Source of the DNA: Prunella strophiata
Lineage: Eukaryota; Chordata; Aves; Passeriformes; Prunellidae
Direction: 5' to 3'
Length of the DNA: 64,000 bases
Assembly (NCBI GenBank): GCA_036583965.1
Contig: JAZBQD010000005.1
Span: forward strand, 371,718 to 435,717
Shown: in pieces, positions 1-14,100 of the stretch
Layout: each line of letters opens with the position of its first letter
Numbering within the stretch: the stretch's first letter is position 1
The notes under the pieces: model-generated
Seen by the model: the letters and a program-made list of their open reading frames with translations, nothing else
What the model was told of the DNA's origin: nothing
The model's database searches: none
Made by a program: the position numbers and the translations under genes

Positions 1-53
1 CCAATTTCCCATCACCAAACACCAACCTGTCCTAAAGCCTGAAACAGAGAGCA

Positions 54-388
54 CTGAACTGGCTCTCCCAGTGCTGAAGTGGGTCCTCCCAGTGCTGAAC
101 TGGGCCCTTCCAGTGCTGAAATGGGCTCTCCCAGTGCTGAACTGGATCCTCCCAGCGCTGAACTGGGGTCTCCCAGTGCTGAACTGGCCCTCCCAGTACT
201 GAACTGGCTTATCCTAGTGCTGAACTGGATCCTCCCAGTATTGAACTGGGTTATCCCAGCACTGAACTGGGGTCCTCCCAGTGCTGAACTGGCCCTCCCA
301 GTGCTGAACTGGTCTCTCCCAGTGCTGAATTGGGTTATCCCAGTGCTGAACTGGACTCTACCAGTGCTGAACTGGCCCTCCCAGCCCT
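54..388. repeat. minisatellite, about 19-20 bp unit (CCCAGTGCTGAACTGG)
   Basis: Around 16 imperfect copies in an SLC4A8 intron. The rest of 1-2127 is intron with no exon seen, apart from the arrays at 890-1095 and 1551-1700. Confidence 0.9.
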
Positions 389-889
389 AAAAACGTCCTG
401 AGCCACCACCCATCAGTCCCTGACAAAAAACATTTGAATTTCCTGCTCTCAGAGACATTTTTTCCCATCCCAAGGCCCTCAGGGAGAAGAAATTCCCTGG
501 AGCAGCCGTACCTGGATTCCTCGGAGTGACGAGACCCCCATGTACAGAAAGACCCCGTAAAGCACTGGCATCGGGATAAACTGGGGGGAAAATACAATAA
601 TTAATGGCTTTAAATTTCATTTGCAGTATTGCCACTCTCTTTCAGCACTCCTTTCTCAGGTGCTGCCTGAAGATTCCCAGCTTTCCCATGCTAGATTTTA
701 TCCAGCACAGATTTTGTTCTCTGTGTCAGGCTGATCTTTTGATTCATTTAATGAGAATAATCCTTTTTTCCAGAGAGGTTGGAGACAAGGAGGGGATTTC
801 ATCCATCAGGACATTTCATCTAGCTGAGACCTCCTGAGGCGGTAAAACATTATCTCGAAAAACTCTGGTGGGAATGCATGGAAGTGACA

Positions 890-1095
890 TCTGCTTTGAG
901 CCTGGAGCTGGGATTGTGTCCCCTTTGAGCCTGGAGATGGCAATGGGTCTCCTTTTAGCCTGGAGCTAGGACTGTGTCTTCTTTGGGCCTGGAATTGGGA
1001 ATGGGTCTGCTTTGAACCTGGAATTAGGAATGGGTCTCCTTTGAGCCTGGAGCTGGGATTGTGTCCCCTTGGAGCCTGGAGCTGGGATTGTTTGG
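890..1095. repeat. minisatellite, about 30 bp unit (TTTGAGCCTGGAGCTGGGA)
   Basis: Seven imperfect copies in an SLC4A8 intron. Confidence 0.85.
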
Positions 1096-1550
1096 TGGGA
1101 AGAACAGGCATGGAAGCCTGTGGGGGGGAGCTCTGAGGGTTCAACTCCTGGGAGTGGCTCTTCTGAGGCTCTTGGGGGAGTGAATTGCAGCCAATAAAGT
1201 CCTGCTTGTCTGAAAATGCTAAATTCTAACCCAAAGCGGGGGTGGATGTGTTGAGTTTGCGTGGACATGTTTGGGGAACGGGGATGGCTTCTGTGAGAAG
1301 CTGCTGGAAGTTTCTTTCATGTCTAGCAGAGCCAGCTCCAGCTGGCTCCAGGATGGACCTGCTGCTGGCCAAGGTCAGAGCAAGGACCCAGGCTGGAGCA
1401 GCTTGTGGAGAGCTGTCTCCCATGGGATGGACACAGGTTGGAGGAGTTCCTGGAGAAGACTGGAGAAGTTCCTGGAGAAGTTCCTGGGAGGGACCAATGG
1501 GAACGTGGGATGACCTGACAAAAACCCCCATTCCTGTCTCCCTGTGCTGG

Positions 1551-1700
1551 GGGAAGGGAAGGGAAGGGAAGGGAAGGGAAGGGAAGGGAAGGGAAGGGAA
1601 GGGAAGGGAAGGGAAGGGAAGGGAAGGGAAGGGAAGGGAAGGGAAGGGAAGGGAAGGGAAGGGAAGGGAAGGAGGAAGGGAAGGGAAGGGAAGGGAAGGG
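1551..1700. repeat. (GGGAA)n microsatellite
   Basis: About 30 near-perfect pentamers, broken once by GGAGGAA at 1670. A long polypurine tract on the plus strand, antisense to SLC4A8. Confidence 0.97.
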
Positions 1701-2127
1701 ATTTGGTTTTACTTCTCATGATCCTGCTGTGGTTTTGTCAGTAATAAATTCAATTAATATCCCTAATTCCAGCCTGTTTTCCCGTTATCATGATTGATGA
1801 GGGATCCATCCCTGTCCTTATCTCAAGCCATGAACCTTTGGTCTATTTTCTCTCCAATCCAGCTGGGAAGGGCAGGGATGGACCAGCTTTGGTGGGATCC
1901 AGCCAGGATCCCTCTCACTACAGAGGGTCTGGAGGACACCTGGGAATTAAGGGATTTGTCTTGTTTGCTTGGCTTGAGCACCCCAAGCCAGGTCTGAAGG
2001 GCTGGAAAGTCACCAAGGCTGGTTCCCATCCTGGCTTTGGCGTCACCTCCTGGGGGAGAGAGGCCCTGATTTCGCATCCCCTCCCAAACTCCTGTGGGTC
2101 ACCAGGGGGTTTCCATCCCACTCTCAC

Positions 2128-5100
2128 CTTGAGCACAGAGGTGAAGAAGACGGAGCAGCCCATGAGCACGAAGATCATCAGGCCAGTGACCCTCTGCTCC
2201 CGGATCCCCAGGAACTTGGGCTGCTCGCCCGGCGCGGAGCAGTCGGACTCCACTTTGAGGCTGTTGACGTGGGTGATGGACAGGACTGTGGCAGCCACAA
2301 ACCAGGGCAGCCCCATCACCGAGCACACCCCGAGCATCACAGCCACCATGAACAGGTCCAGGTGGTACCCGCAGCCTTTCTGGGGAGCAAAAGTGCAATA
2401 GGAGCATCCCTCAGGGACCAGGATGACACCACGGGTGGGGTTCAAACCCTGCTCAAGTACAAGTCAACTTCTGGAAAATTTAAATAAGGTTTGAAATAAG
2501 AACTGGAATCAAACACAGATTTGACGCCTTGCACAAAAATCCAGCAGGATCAGACCAAGTGAGTCTGGAGAGTTTGTACCATCTCTGCTTCTCAGAAATA
2601 ATTTTAAAACTGATTATTTTTTCATTCATAAAGAAATTCCCACCACTTGTAGGTAGGACATGGTTCTGAGTGATCCCTGGAGCTCATTGAGATCCCTTCC
2701 CCAGCTACCACTGACATTTGAAAAAAACCCACCCTTCATCACTCCAGTATTCACTTGCTGCTCCCAAAAGTTGCCATCCCCTCCCTGTGTCCAGGAGAGC
2801 TCCTGCCACACAGCCTGGTGTTATCCCAAACCTTCCCAAAGCGTTTGGGACAGGAGCTTGTCCCAGCCCCACAGCCCGAGCAGGGTGGGGAGGGGTGACC
2901 CCCTGCAGCCCCTCACCTTGAGCCTGTGCTCCTTCCTGTTGACGATTACAGCCGTGATCTGCTGGTCCATGAAGATGAGGATGGTGCAGAGCAGGGCTGG
3001 GATGAGTGCGGCCAACACCGTCCACCACGGGTTGGGCCCAATGGGGTTGATGAGCCACCCACGGTCATCCCTGGTGGGCTGCAACACAGGGCAGGATCAG
3101 CTCCCAGCCCAAACCCTTCCCTGGCCTCCATTCCCCTCCATCCCTGTGTCCAAGCATTGCCCAGCCCTGGCTTCGTGTCACCCTCTCCCAGGGGGCTTCG
3201 CAGTGTTGGTGCTCTGTCCCAGAGTTCCCTCTCCCCTGGTTTTGGGGCTGTCTTCCCAAAAGGAAGGAATTGATGCACTTGGACGTGGCAGAGGAGATGC
3301 TCACACCACTAGTAGCTCCTCCAGCCCTGCCCTGCCCTGCTGGAGATGGTTCTACTGTCCAGTGTCTGGTTTTGGGGCTGTACACTGATTTCCAGGGGTC
3401 AATGCTCTTGGATGCCAAAGAGGAGATGGTTCCACCACCAGCACCTCCTCCAGCCTCGCCCTGACCTGCCTGGACACACCTGAGGTGCCAAAAGCCTTCT
3501 CCACCAATCCCCAACCCCGTTACCTTGAACACGTGGGGGACGTGGAGCTTGGGGGACGGGATCCCGATCCCGAGGTCGATGAGCACCATGATGACAATGG
3601 TGAGGAACACAGCAAAGTCACTCACTGTGGATCGGACCTGAGGTGAGAAACCAGGGCTGAGAGGGGCCAGGACACGAGGTGGGAAACCTGGGGACACCCA
3701 CAGCATTGGGACTGGTTAATTCCTAAAATCCCACCACTCCAAGGACATGCAGCCAACTCCCTTGGGTCGATGTTGCTGCCATGTTGGAGATCTGGGGATC
3801 TAGTGGGGGGCAGTAGAAAGAGTTTAATTAGAGGGAAAATTCAAATTTTAATTCAGACATTAACAAAAATTCTAAAAATGAGGAAAGGTGCCACACTTGT
3901 GGGTAAAATGGGAATAAGGCACTGAGGCATCATTCATTCCTGTTTTTCCATGGCAACTCCTCATTCGAATGCTACTCCAGAAAATGATGCTCAGGAGGGG
4001 AAGAGAAATAAATAACTTTGGAAGAGCTGATTTCCCACTGCCTGAGCCAAAAAGCATCGCTCTGGAACAGGTTGTGAGGCAGGTGGGGAATGCCACAACC
4101 TCTCTGTACTCATGGAAACGAGGGAGGGACATCCAAGGTCAGCGTTTCCCTGCCTGACTGAGCGGTGGCCAATCCTTCAGTGCTCCAGGAATGGCATTTT
4201 GGGAAAGGAACATGGAATCTGCCCTGGGCCACCACCTTCTACCTACTCTGGTTGGGAAGTAACGGCTGGTTTTAAATTTCTTCAACAAACTCGACAGGAC
4301 AAAGGTGGAGAAGAAGAGGATGCAGCACCAGAAGAGGACATTGGGTGCGTAGGGGCCGTTGTGTCCACAGGCAGGTCCGTGGAACTCCCCGTGCAAAGAG
4401 CGACATTCCTGGAGAAACAGAGCATCAGGACATGGAGGAAAACCAGGATAACGTGGGGGCTGAGGATCTTGGTGCAAGATCCAAGACCTTGCAGCTGCCA
4501 TAGAAGAAATAAATATGAATATATCAATAAACATATCTGTGTATTACAAATATGTACATATTTATATAAAAATAAATAGACATATATAATTATTATTATA
4601 TTATGATCTATTGATATAAATATGTGGATATTTTCTATATAGATATAAATATTTATATATTTATATTTATATAATGTAAATATGGGCAGCAGCCACTGAA
4701 CAAATTACACATGGAGCTGGAATTACACAGAGGAGAGCAGAGGCAGGATGTGGTGGGACACCATGGCCCCCTGGCATGTCCTCTGCTCCACCATGGCTGA
4801 GGAAAACACTGGAGGGGAAGGAAAAGCTGGAAATTTGTGGATAAAGAGGGAATAGGGAAGGAGGGCTGGGACAACCATGGGACAGAAAAAGAGACAAATC
4901 ATCCCTTTGCAGTCGGGGCTCTCAGGACAAGGCCAAAAGGGGCAGGAGATGTCCCAAAGAGCTCCAGTCCCACACCTGGGCTCTGCTTCCAGGGACAATC
5001 CCTGTGGGGCTGCTCAGACATGGAAATTAGGGCCTGGAGTCATTAGGAACCAATTAATGGAGCCAATCAGTGCCTTCAGGCAGGAACTTCAGTCCTTCAA

Positions 5101-8100
5101 ATGCTCCAGGAATCAAAGCACTCCCTTAACCTTGATGAGGTCCCACAGCCCGGCTGAGGGGGACAGTTCTTATCCCTGAGGTTGGGGACAAAGTGAGCTG
5201 GACCAGGGGGGCTGGGCAAGGTGGGCTGGGCACCCCTGCACTCTCCTTCCCAGGACCAAGCAGGCTAAAAGTACTCGTGAGATTTAAGCAGGGACTTCTT
5301 GGAGCACTTTGAAGCCCAAAGTCACCTGAAGATGGTGGCTTTGGCACCGTGAACGCCCCTGGCCTCCCTGAGGGAGTGGTGGCCCAGGGCACTTACAGTC
5401 ACTGTGAGGTTGCCCCAGGTGATTCCCGACACGTTGATCCCCTTGCTCCGCCAGAACCGCAGGGTCTCGTTGCTGGGATGAGCCGGGGGCTCGCACTTAC
5501 AGCTGGAGGAGGGAAACCAGGACAGGGCTGAGGGGACAGCGCCAGGAGGCACCTGCTGGGTGGGGAGGAGGAGGAGAACACCCACTAGTAGATGGTGAGG
5601 AGGTCCAGCTTGCTGTGCATGTGCACGGGGAAGGTCTCCCGCAGGTGGCTCAGCTTCTCCAGGGCCTCGTAGATGAAGATGATGCAGATGAGGGAGGCGA
5701 AGGCCTCCTCGGTGAAGCGGGTGATGTAGCACACCAGGCAGCTGGCGTCCGTGGCCACCAGCACCACGCAGAAGAACGCAGTCCAGAGCCCGATGCATGT
5801 CCGCAGGGACAGATAGGAGAGCGTGTATTCCCTGGAAAACCACAAAATCTCCTGGGGGAAAGGCCTGCACAGGCCTCAGAGCCAAGCCAGGAAAAATCTC
5901 CAGAGCAAATCAGGAGCAATGGGGGAGGGTGTGGAGGTTGCAGGTGGTAATTGAGGTTTCCATGTCCTTGAGGTTGCAGGGTGTGGGTTGAAAAGCCAAG
6001 TGTTTAATTAGCATTAATTAATATCGTCTTAATGCCTTAAAGGCTGATTGAGGTTGTGGAAGGTTCTCCCACATCCCCCAGAGCCACGACACCAAAACCA
6101 GCTGGGTTTGCCCCAGTCACCCACAGTCAGCCTGGGGGTGAATGAGAAGTTTAATTCCGGTGAGGGGGGTTCATCCCACACCAAAGTCACCAAGATGAAA
6201 GGACTGTCATAGAAAAGAGCTATTTCCCAGGAAATGCTCCTACTTGTTCAATAAAACCCCCAAAACTCAAAATATTCCAATTGAACTACATGGATATTTG
6301 GGCAAAATCTATTTCTTCTTCCAGCAAAAACCAGGTTTAAAAGTTTTGTACTACGTGGAAAACAAACCCTCCGTTATTCCCAAACCAGAGTGATTTGTCT
6401 CACCCGCCTTGGGCATGCACACAGAGCCTCTTGTTCTTCCTCCTCCCACTGCTTCATTTTAACCCTAAAATCCCAAAATAACCCCAAGCCAAAAACCCCA
6501 AATGATCCCCAAGCCCAAGGACTCTCACCCTTTATGTGCAACAACAGCAGCAGGAGACCTCTGTGACCCAGCAAACAACTTAAATCTGACAATTCCCACC
6601 GAAAAAAATGAGAAGAAAAACACCTCCACGCCCAAAAAAATAAAAAAATCTTTTCCCCAGAAGAGCAGAAGACAAACATCTCACTTGCAGAATTTATAGA
6701 GAATCTTCTCAAAGACCAGGACGGGTCCAGTGCTGCCAAGGATGGTGAGGGGTTGGCCAGCAAAGAGAGAATAAACCACACCTGTCATGGATGCTCCCAG
6801 CAGTGACTCCATGGCACTCTGGCAGGGAAGAGAGGGAGCAGGGAGTAAATAAACCATTAGGGGCAAAAACCCCCAAAAAACCCAAAGGAAATTCACAGCA
6901 GCGAAGAGATTTCAAAGGTTATGGAGTGGGTTGGGTTGGAAGGGACCGGCAGGTTGGGTTGGCAGGGGCTAGTTTGGGCTCCAAACTCTCCCCACAAGCA
7001 GGAACACTTCCCACCAGTCCAGGAGGCTCCATTTGGGGCATTTCCCCCTCCCCAGGCTCCCAGCAGAGAGAGGAGCTCACAATGTGGCCGTGGGTTGCCT
7101 CCCCCAGCAGTCCCCCGAAGGTGATGACGGGGGACATGCAGGCACAGTAAAGGAACAGGAAGGACGCCAGGCACTGCAGGCTCAGACCGTCCCTGAAGTC
7201 ACTCCAGAACCACGGCGCCTTGCGCTTCACGTCCAGCACCAGACCTCCAAAGAGCCTGCAGGGAGGGAGAGAGGACCAGGCTGTTCTCCTGGGAGAGCAC
7301 GTTTAGTTTCCTTTGGGCAGAAAATGCCTTCGCCTGGAGGTGTTTCCAGACCTGCCCCCGCCCCAAAGCCAGGAAAACCCAGAGTGCGGATGCTGGGGCT
7401 GGGCCCACCTGCCCAGGTGTCTCCCCTGCCCAGATCTCCCACCTTCCCAGATGTCACACCTGCCCAGGTGTCCCCCCTGCCCAGATCTCCTACCTTCCCA
7501 GAACTCTTCACTGCCCAGGTGTCCCCCTCTGCCCAGATCTCCCACCTTCCCAGATCTCACTGCTCAGATCTCCCACCTACCCAGGTGTCCCCCCTGCCCA
7601 ACCCAGGGGACCAAGGTGGCAACGTGGAGCCCTTTCACTGAACCAGGTGATCCCAAAAGCTGCTGGAAGGGGAGGTCTCTGCTCAGATTTTGGGGGCAAA
7701 ACAGCAGAAGGCCCCAAACCAGAGCTCCCACCTCCCAGTCCGCTCCAGTTCAGGACCGCTGTGTTTCTCCGGTTTGCTGTGGGAAGAACTCTCATCCAGA
7801 GCTCCTGGCATCTTCCTCTTTTCCTGTGAACATGGAATTCAGCTCAAAACAGGCATTTTTCAGGTATTTTATCAACCACCAGCTTGTTGTGCTCCTGGGT
7901 GTGGCTGTGCCAAACTGGGAATTCCAGGTTTGCCAGAATTTGGGGTGTTGTACTGCCCATCCCCCTTGCAGCACCCACCTGGGAGGGGACATTTTTGGGG
8001 GGCTCGATTCGGATGGATGGGTCCCACTCTCCTGGTGGCAGCACCGTGACCTGATCCAGGAACTCATCAATGCCAGCCACGAGGTCAGCCCGGTCCTTGG

Positions 8101-11100
8101 CTTTGTAGGCAACATCATGGAAAACCTGCCCAGAGGAGACCCCCAGGTGAGGGCACAACCCACCCCAGGTGTCCTCACCTGGGCAGCTCCCCTTTGGCTA
8201 CAGCAGGATCATCTTCCCCAAATCTTCTGCTGGAAATGGCAGGTGAAAATGTTCCCCCAGCAGGAAAATCTGGGCATTGTGGTGCTTGTAATCATCTCCT
8301 CCATGAGGTCACCGTCCCTCATCGCTTTGAGGAGAAGTTCTACCACCCTGGCAATGCCAACCCTGGGATGGTGCCAGCCCTGGATGTGGGGAGGATGAGG
8401 TGCAGGATGAATCCTGGGTGGGATTTCAGCCCTGCTCCCCATGGCCACACTGGAGGCGTTGGTTTAAAGGGGAGAAGTTCTTCTGGTCCAATGCCACCAC
8501 GGGGGACAATGTCCTGGGTGCCCCATAGGGCAGGATGGGGTGTAGGATGCACCCAGAGGGGATTTCAGCCCCCAGGATTTGGAGTGATGTAAATCTGCCT
8601 GGTTTGGGGTGTGAGTGAAGGGCTGGGACACCAAATCCTCTTCCTCACTGCTCCAGGGACAGGGAATGGTGAAGAACCCCAAAAGTGACCCTGAGACCCC
8701 CCCCTTATCTCATCACACCTCATCCGTCATGGTGGTGGCCATGGACCTGCCAATCTCGTGGTACTGATGGGCTTTTCCTCCTGGCCCCAGCAGAACAAAC
8801 AGGAACCTGGACAAGGAAAACCAAACTGAGAGAGGGGAACGTGGCTTCACTCCAAGAGCACCCAGGGAAATCCGTGGGACCTCAAGGGGAAACACGCTGG
8901 TTTCCCACCTCCTCCATGGGTTGAATTGTTCACCAAAACTAATCACAAATCTCATTTTGGGGCCAATTTCATTGAAATTAGTCCATAGGTTTCAAAGATC
9001 AAGCAGGGAATGGAGGAAGGTGAGGAGCAGCATGGGAGAAACATGCAGCTCCCACTTGTTCCCTTGGGCCCCAAATCATGGGGCCATTTCAGGTGGGTTT
9101 GGGGTTTTTTTTTAATAAAAACTTTGTGCTTCTCCTTCAGACCTCGTTGGGATGGGAACTTCTGTCATTCCTGACAGGAGCACGGCCGGGGTCAGGCGGA
9201 CAAAGGCCACGAGGGGCTGGTGGAGGAAATCCAGCTCTCCCACCAGCACGTTGGATGCCTCTGCTCCGCTGGGAATCTTCTTCATGAAGTGTAGCTCCGC
9301 CTGGGCAGGACCAGCAATTCTCAGGGAATCCCCCAAAAACAAAGCCCTCAGGGCCCCCCAGGGTCTCTCTCACCCCCCTGGAGGAGTGGGAGAGGTGCAG
9401 GGGTCTCACCTTGCTCAGGTCCATGGCACTGGTCTCAGGGGTCACCCCATTTTTAGCTTCTGCAGTGGTGGGAGAAGGGTGAGGGGTGAGGGTTTGGGCT
9501 GGGAGGGAAGAGAAAGAAACTCAGAAAGGGAGGAAAGGAGGAGTTGGGGTGTCTGTTATTTTCCAGAACAGTTTAATGGGGACAAAGCCACCCAGAAACC
9601 CCCATCTGGTGCCAAAGCCTGGAGGAACACTCAGCTGGTGTCAAATCCCTGGAGAAACCTTCACCTCAGGCTAAAGACAGGCAGAAGACCTCACCTGGTG
9701 CTAAAGCCCTGGGAGAAAACTTCACCCAGTGCAAATTCCTGGAGAAAACATCACTTGGCACCAAATCCTGATAGAAACCTTCAGTTGGTGCCAAATCTGA
9801 CAGAAACCTTCACCCAGTGACAATCTCCTCCAGAAACCCTCACTTGGTAGTAAAAACTTGCAGGAACCCTCACCTGGTGTCAAATCCCTGGAGAAAACTT
9901 CACCTTGTGGTCAAGCCTGGCAGAAACCTCCAGCTGGTGCAAAAACCTCACCAGGCTCCAAGCCCTGAAGGACCCTCACCTGGTGTTGTTTTGATTTTTT
10001 AAGTTTTTCTAAAGCCTTCTGATGTTTATATTTTTGTATAGAATTTTTTAATACACTTTATGTAAATAACTTATTGTTTATATTTTTTAATGAGGGATGA
10101 GTAACTTGATAGACTGTTGGGTTGCCCAGTGGCATTGAGGAGGTGGCACTGTCACCCTCCAAAGACACTGGCACTTCAGAGATCTATAAACTGGAGTCAG
10201 AAATTAATAAGCCTCTCTTTTTACTGCAGAATATTCTCCTTTTTACTGCAGAATATTCTCCTTTTTTACTGCAGAATATTCTCCTTTTTACTGCAGAATA
10301 TTCTCCTTTTTACTGCAGAATATTCTCCTTTTTACTGCAGAATATTCTCCTTTTTACTGCAGAATATTCTCCTTTTTACTGCAGAATATTCTCCTTTTTA
10401 CTGCAGAATATCTCCTTTTTTACTGCAGAATATTCTCCTTTTTTACTGCAGAATATTCTCCTTTTTTACTGCAGAATATTCTCCTTTTTTACTGCAGAAT
10501 ATTCTCCTTTTTTACTGCAGAATATTCTCCTTTTTACTGCAGAATATTCTCCTTTTTTACTGCAGAATATTCTCCTTTTTACTGCAGAATATTCTCCTTT
10601 TTACTGCAGAATATTCTCCTTTTCTACTGCAGAATATTCTCCTTTTTACTGCAGAATATTCTCCTTTTTACTGCAGAATATTCTCCTTTTTACTGCAGAA
10701 TATTCTCCTTTTTACTGCAGAATATTCTCCTTTTTACTGCAGAATATTCTCCTTTTTACTGCAGAATATCTCCTTTTTTACTGCAGAATATTCTCCTTTT
10801 TACTGCAGAATATTCTCCTTTTTTACTGCAGAATATTCTCCTTTTTACTGCAGAATATCTCCTTTTTTACTGCAGAATATTCTCCTTTTTACTGCAGAAT
10901 ATTCTCCTTTTTACTGCAGAATATTCTCCTTTTTACTGCAGAATATTCTCCTTTTTACTGCAGAATATTCTCCTTTTTACTGCAGAATATTCTCCTTTTT
11001 ACTGCAGAATATCTCCTTTTTTACTGCAGAATATTCTCCTTTTTACTGCAGAATATTCTCCTTTTTACTGCAGAATATTCTCCTTTTTACTGCAGAATAT

Positions 11101-14100
11101 TCTCCTTTTTACTGCAGAATATTCTCCTTTTTTACTGCAGAATATTCTCCTTTTTACTGCAGAATATTCTCCTTTTTACTGCAGAATATTCTCCTTTTTA
11201 CTGCAGAATATTCTCCTTTTTACTGCAGAATATTCTCCTTTTTACTGCAGAATATCTCCTTTTTTGCTGCAGAAGATTCTCCTTTTTGCTGCAGAACATT
11301 CTCCCTTTTTCTGCAGAATAGCCTCCTTTTTACTGCAGAATATTCTCCTTTTTTACTGCAGAATATTCTCCTTTTTTACTGCAGAATATTCTCCTTTTTA
11401 CTGCAGAATATTCTCCTTTTTACTGCAGAATATTCTCCTTTTTTACTGCAGAATATTCTCCTTTTTACTGCAGAATATTCTCCTTTTTTACTGCAGAATA
11501 TTCTCCTTTTTTACTGCAGAATATTCTCCTTTTTTACTGCAGAATATTCTCCTTTTTACTGCAGAATATTCTCCTTTTTACTGCAGAATATTCTCCTTTT
11601 TTACTGCAGAATATTCTCCTTTTTACTGCAGAATATTCTCCTTTTTACTGCAGAATATTCTCCTTTTTTACTGCAGAATATTCTCCTTTTTACTGCAGAA
11701 TATTCTCCTTTTTACTGCAGAATATTCTCCTTTTTTACTGCAGAATATTCTCCTTTTTTACTGCAGAATATTCTCCTTTTTACTGCAGAATATTCTCCTT
11801 TTTACTGCAGAATATTCTCCTTTTTTACTGCAGAATATTCTCCTTTTTACTGCAGAATATCTCCTTTTTTACTGCAGAATATTCTCCTTTTTACTGCAGA
11901 ATATCTCCTTTTTTACTGCAGAATATTCTCCTTTTTACTGCAGAATATTCTCCTTTTTACTGCAGAATATTCTCCTTTTTACTGCAGAATATTCTCCTTT
12001 TTACTGCAGAATATCTCCTTTTTTACTGCAGAATATTCTCCTTTTTACTGCAGAATATCTCCTTTTTTACTGCAGAATATTCTCCTTTTTACTGCAGAAT
12101 ATTCTCCTTTTTACTGCAGAATATTCTCCTTTTTACTGCAGAATATTCTCCTTTTTTACTGCAGAATATTCTCCTTTTTACTGCAGAATATTCTCCTTTT
12201 TACTGCAGAATATCTCCTTTTTTACTGCAGAATATTCTCCTTTTTACTGCAGAATATTCTCCTTTTTACTGCAGAATATTCTCCTTTTTACTGCAGAATA
12301 TTCTCCTTTTTACTGCAGAATATTCTCCTTTTTACTGCAGAATATTCTCCTTTTTACTGCAGAATATTCTCCTTTTTACTGCAGAATATTCTCCTTTTTA
12401 CTGCAGAATATTCTCCTTTTTACTGCAGAATATTCTCCTTTTTACTGCAGAATATTCTCCTTTTTACTGCAGAATATTCTCCTTTTTACTGCAGAATATT
12501 CTCCTTTTTACTGCAGAATATTCTCCTTTTTACTGCAGAATATTCTCCTTTTTACTGCAGAATATTCTCCTTTTTACTGCAGAATATTCTCCTTTTTACT
12601 GCAGAATATTCTCCTTTTTTACTGCAGAATATTCTCCTTTTTACTGCAGAATATTCTCCTTTTTTACTGCAGAATATTCTCCTTTTTACTGCAGAATATT
12701 CTCCTTTTTACTGCAGAATATTCTCCTTTTTACTGCAGAATATTCTCCTTTTTTACTGCAGAATATTCTCCTTTTTTACTGCAGAATATTCTCCTTTTTA
12801 CTGCAGAATATTCTCCTTTTTACTGCAGAATATTCTCCTTTTTACTGCAGAATATTCTCCTTTTTACTGCAGAATATTCTCCTTTTTACTGCAGAATATT
12901 CTCCTTTTTTACTGCAGAATATTCTCCTTTTTACTGCAGAATATTCTCCTTTTTACTGCAGAATATTCTCCTTTTTACTGCAGAATATTCTCCTTTTTAC
13001 TGCAGAATATTCTCCTTTTTACTGCAGAATATTCTCCTTTTTGCTGCAGAATATTCTCCTTTTTACTGCAGAATATTCTCCTTTTTACTGCAGAATATTC
13101 TCCTTTTTACTGCAGAATATTCTCCTTTTTACTGCCAGAATATTCTCCTTTTTACTGCAGAATATTCTCCTTTTTACTGCAGATATTCTCCTTTTTACTG
13201 CAGATATTCTCCTTTTTACTGCAGAATATTCTCCTTTTTTACTGCAGAATATTCTCCTTTTTACTGCCAGAATATTCTCCTTTTTACTGCAGAATATTCT
13301 CCTTTTTACTGCAGAATATTCTCCTTTTTACTGCAGAATATTCTCCTTTTTTACTGCAGAATATTCTCCTTTTTTACTGCAGATATTCCCTTTTTTATTG
13401 CAGAATATTCTCCTTTTTACTGCAGAATATTCCCTTTTTTATTGCAGAATATTCTCCTTTTTACTGCAGAATATTCCCTTTTTTACTGCAGAATATTCTC
13501 CTTTTTACTGCAGAATATTCCCTTTTTTATTGCAGAATATTCTCCTTTTTACTGCAGAATATTCCCTTTTTTATTGCAGAATAATCTCCTTTTTACTGCA
13601 GAATAGTCTCCTTTTTGCTGCAAAACCTTGCTCCAGTCTCTCTCTAACCCCAAGATCCCTTTCCAAAGGGCCACACATTGCCAGCAAGAGCTGCACACTC
13701 GAACTCCACTCATCCCATAAACCCCCTCAGGACAGCAGGGACCCCCCAACACCATTCCAGCCCCGCTCCCTGGGGCAGGATTTTCTGGGGCGAGCCCCCC
13801 AGTACCCACGGTGCCCCCCAGTACCCAGATACCCCCGGTGCCCCCCGGTACCGGCGATGTCCTCGACGCTGGTGGCGCGCACGTCCAGCAGCACGGTGCC
13901 GTTGATGATGCAGCTGCGCAGCTCGAAGAGGCTGTGCAGGGACAGCGTGGCCACATAGGGTTTGCTCCAGCGCTCGCCCCCATCCTCCACGTCCTCCTCA
14001 AACTTCAGCCACCTGCGGAGTTGGGGCGGGATCAGCCAGGGAAAAAAATGGCTCCAGCCCTGCAGCCCCTCGGATAAACCGTGGAATGGCTGGAGGAGGT

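Noticed and set aside
8209..8448. Minus-strand frame containing [19 protein letters not shown], possible extra SLC4A8 exon
   Set aside because: Neighbouring exons 8806-8719 and 8125-7979 join in phase exactly as in human SLC4A8, leaving no room for it.
10117..13606. Very long open frames (up to 1155 codons) across the 22-bp array
   Set aside because: Pure consequence of a repeat unit without stops. The peptide is a [23 protein letters not shown] loop with no splice or start context.
10211..13622. CRISPR-like regular array
   Set aside because: No unique spacers; direct tandem repeats in a vertebrate intron.
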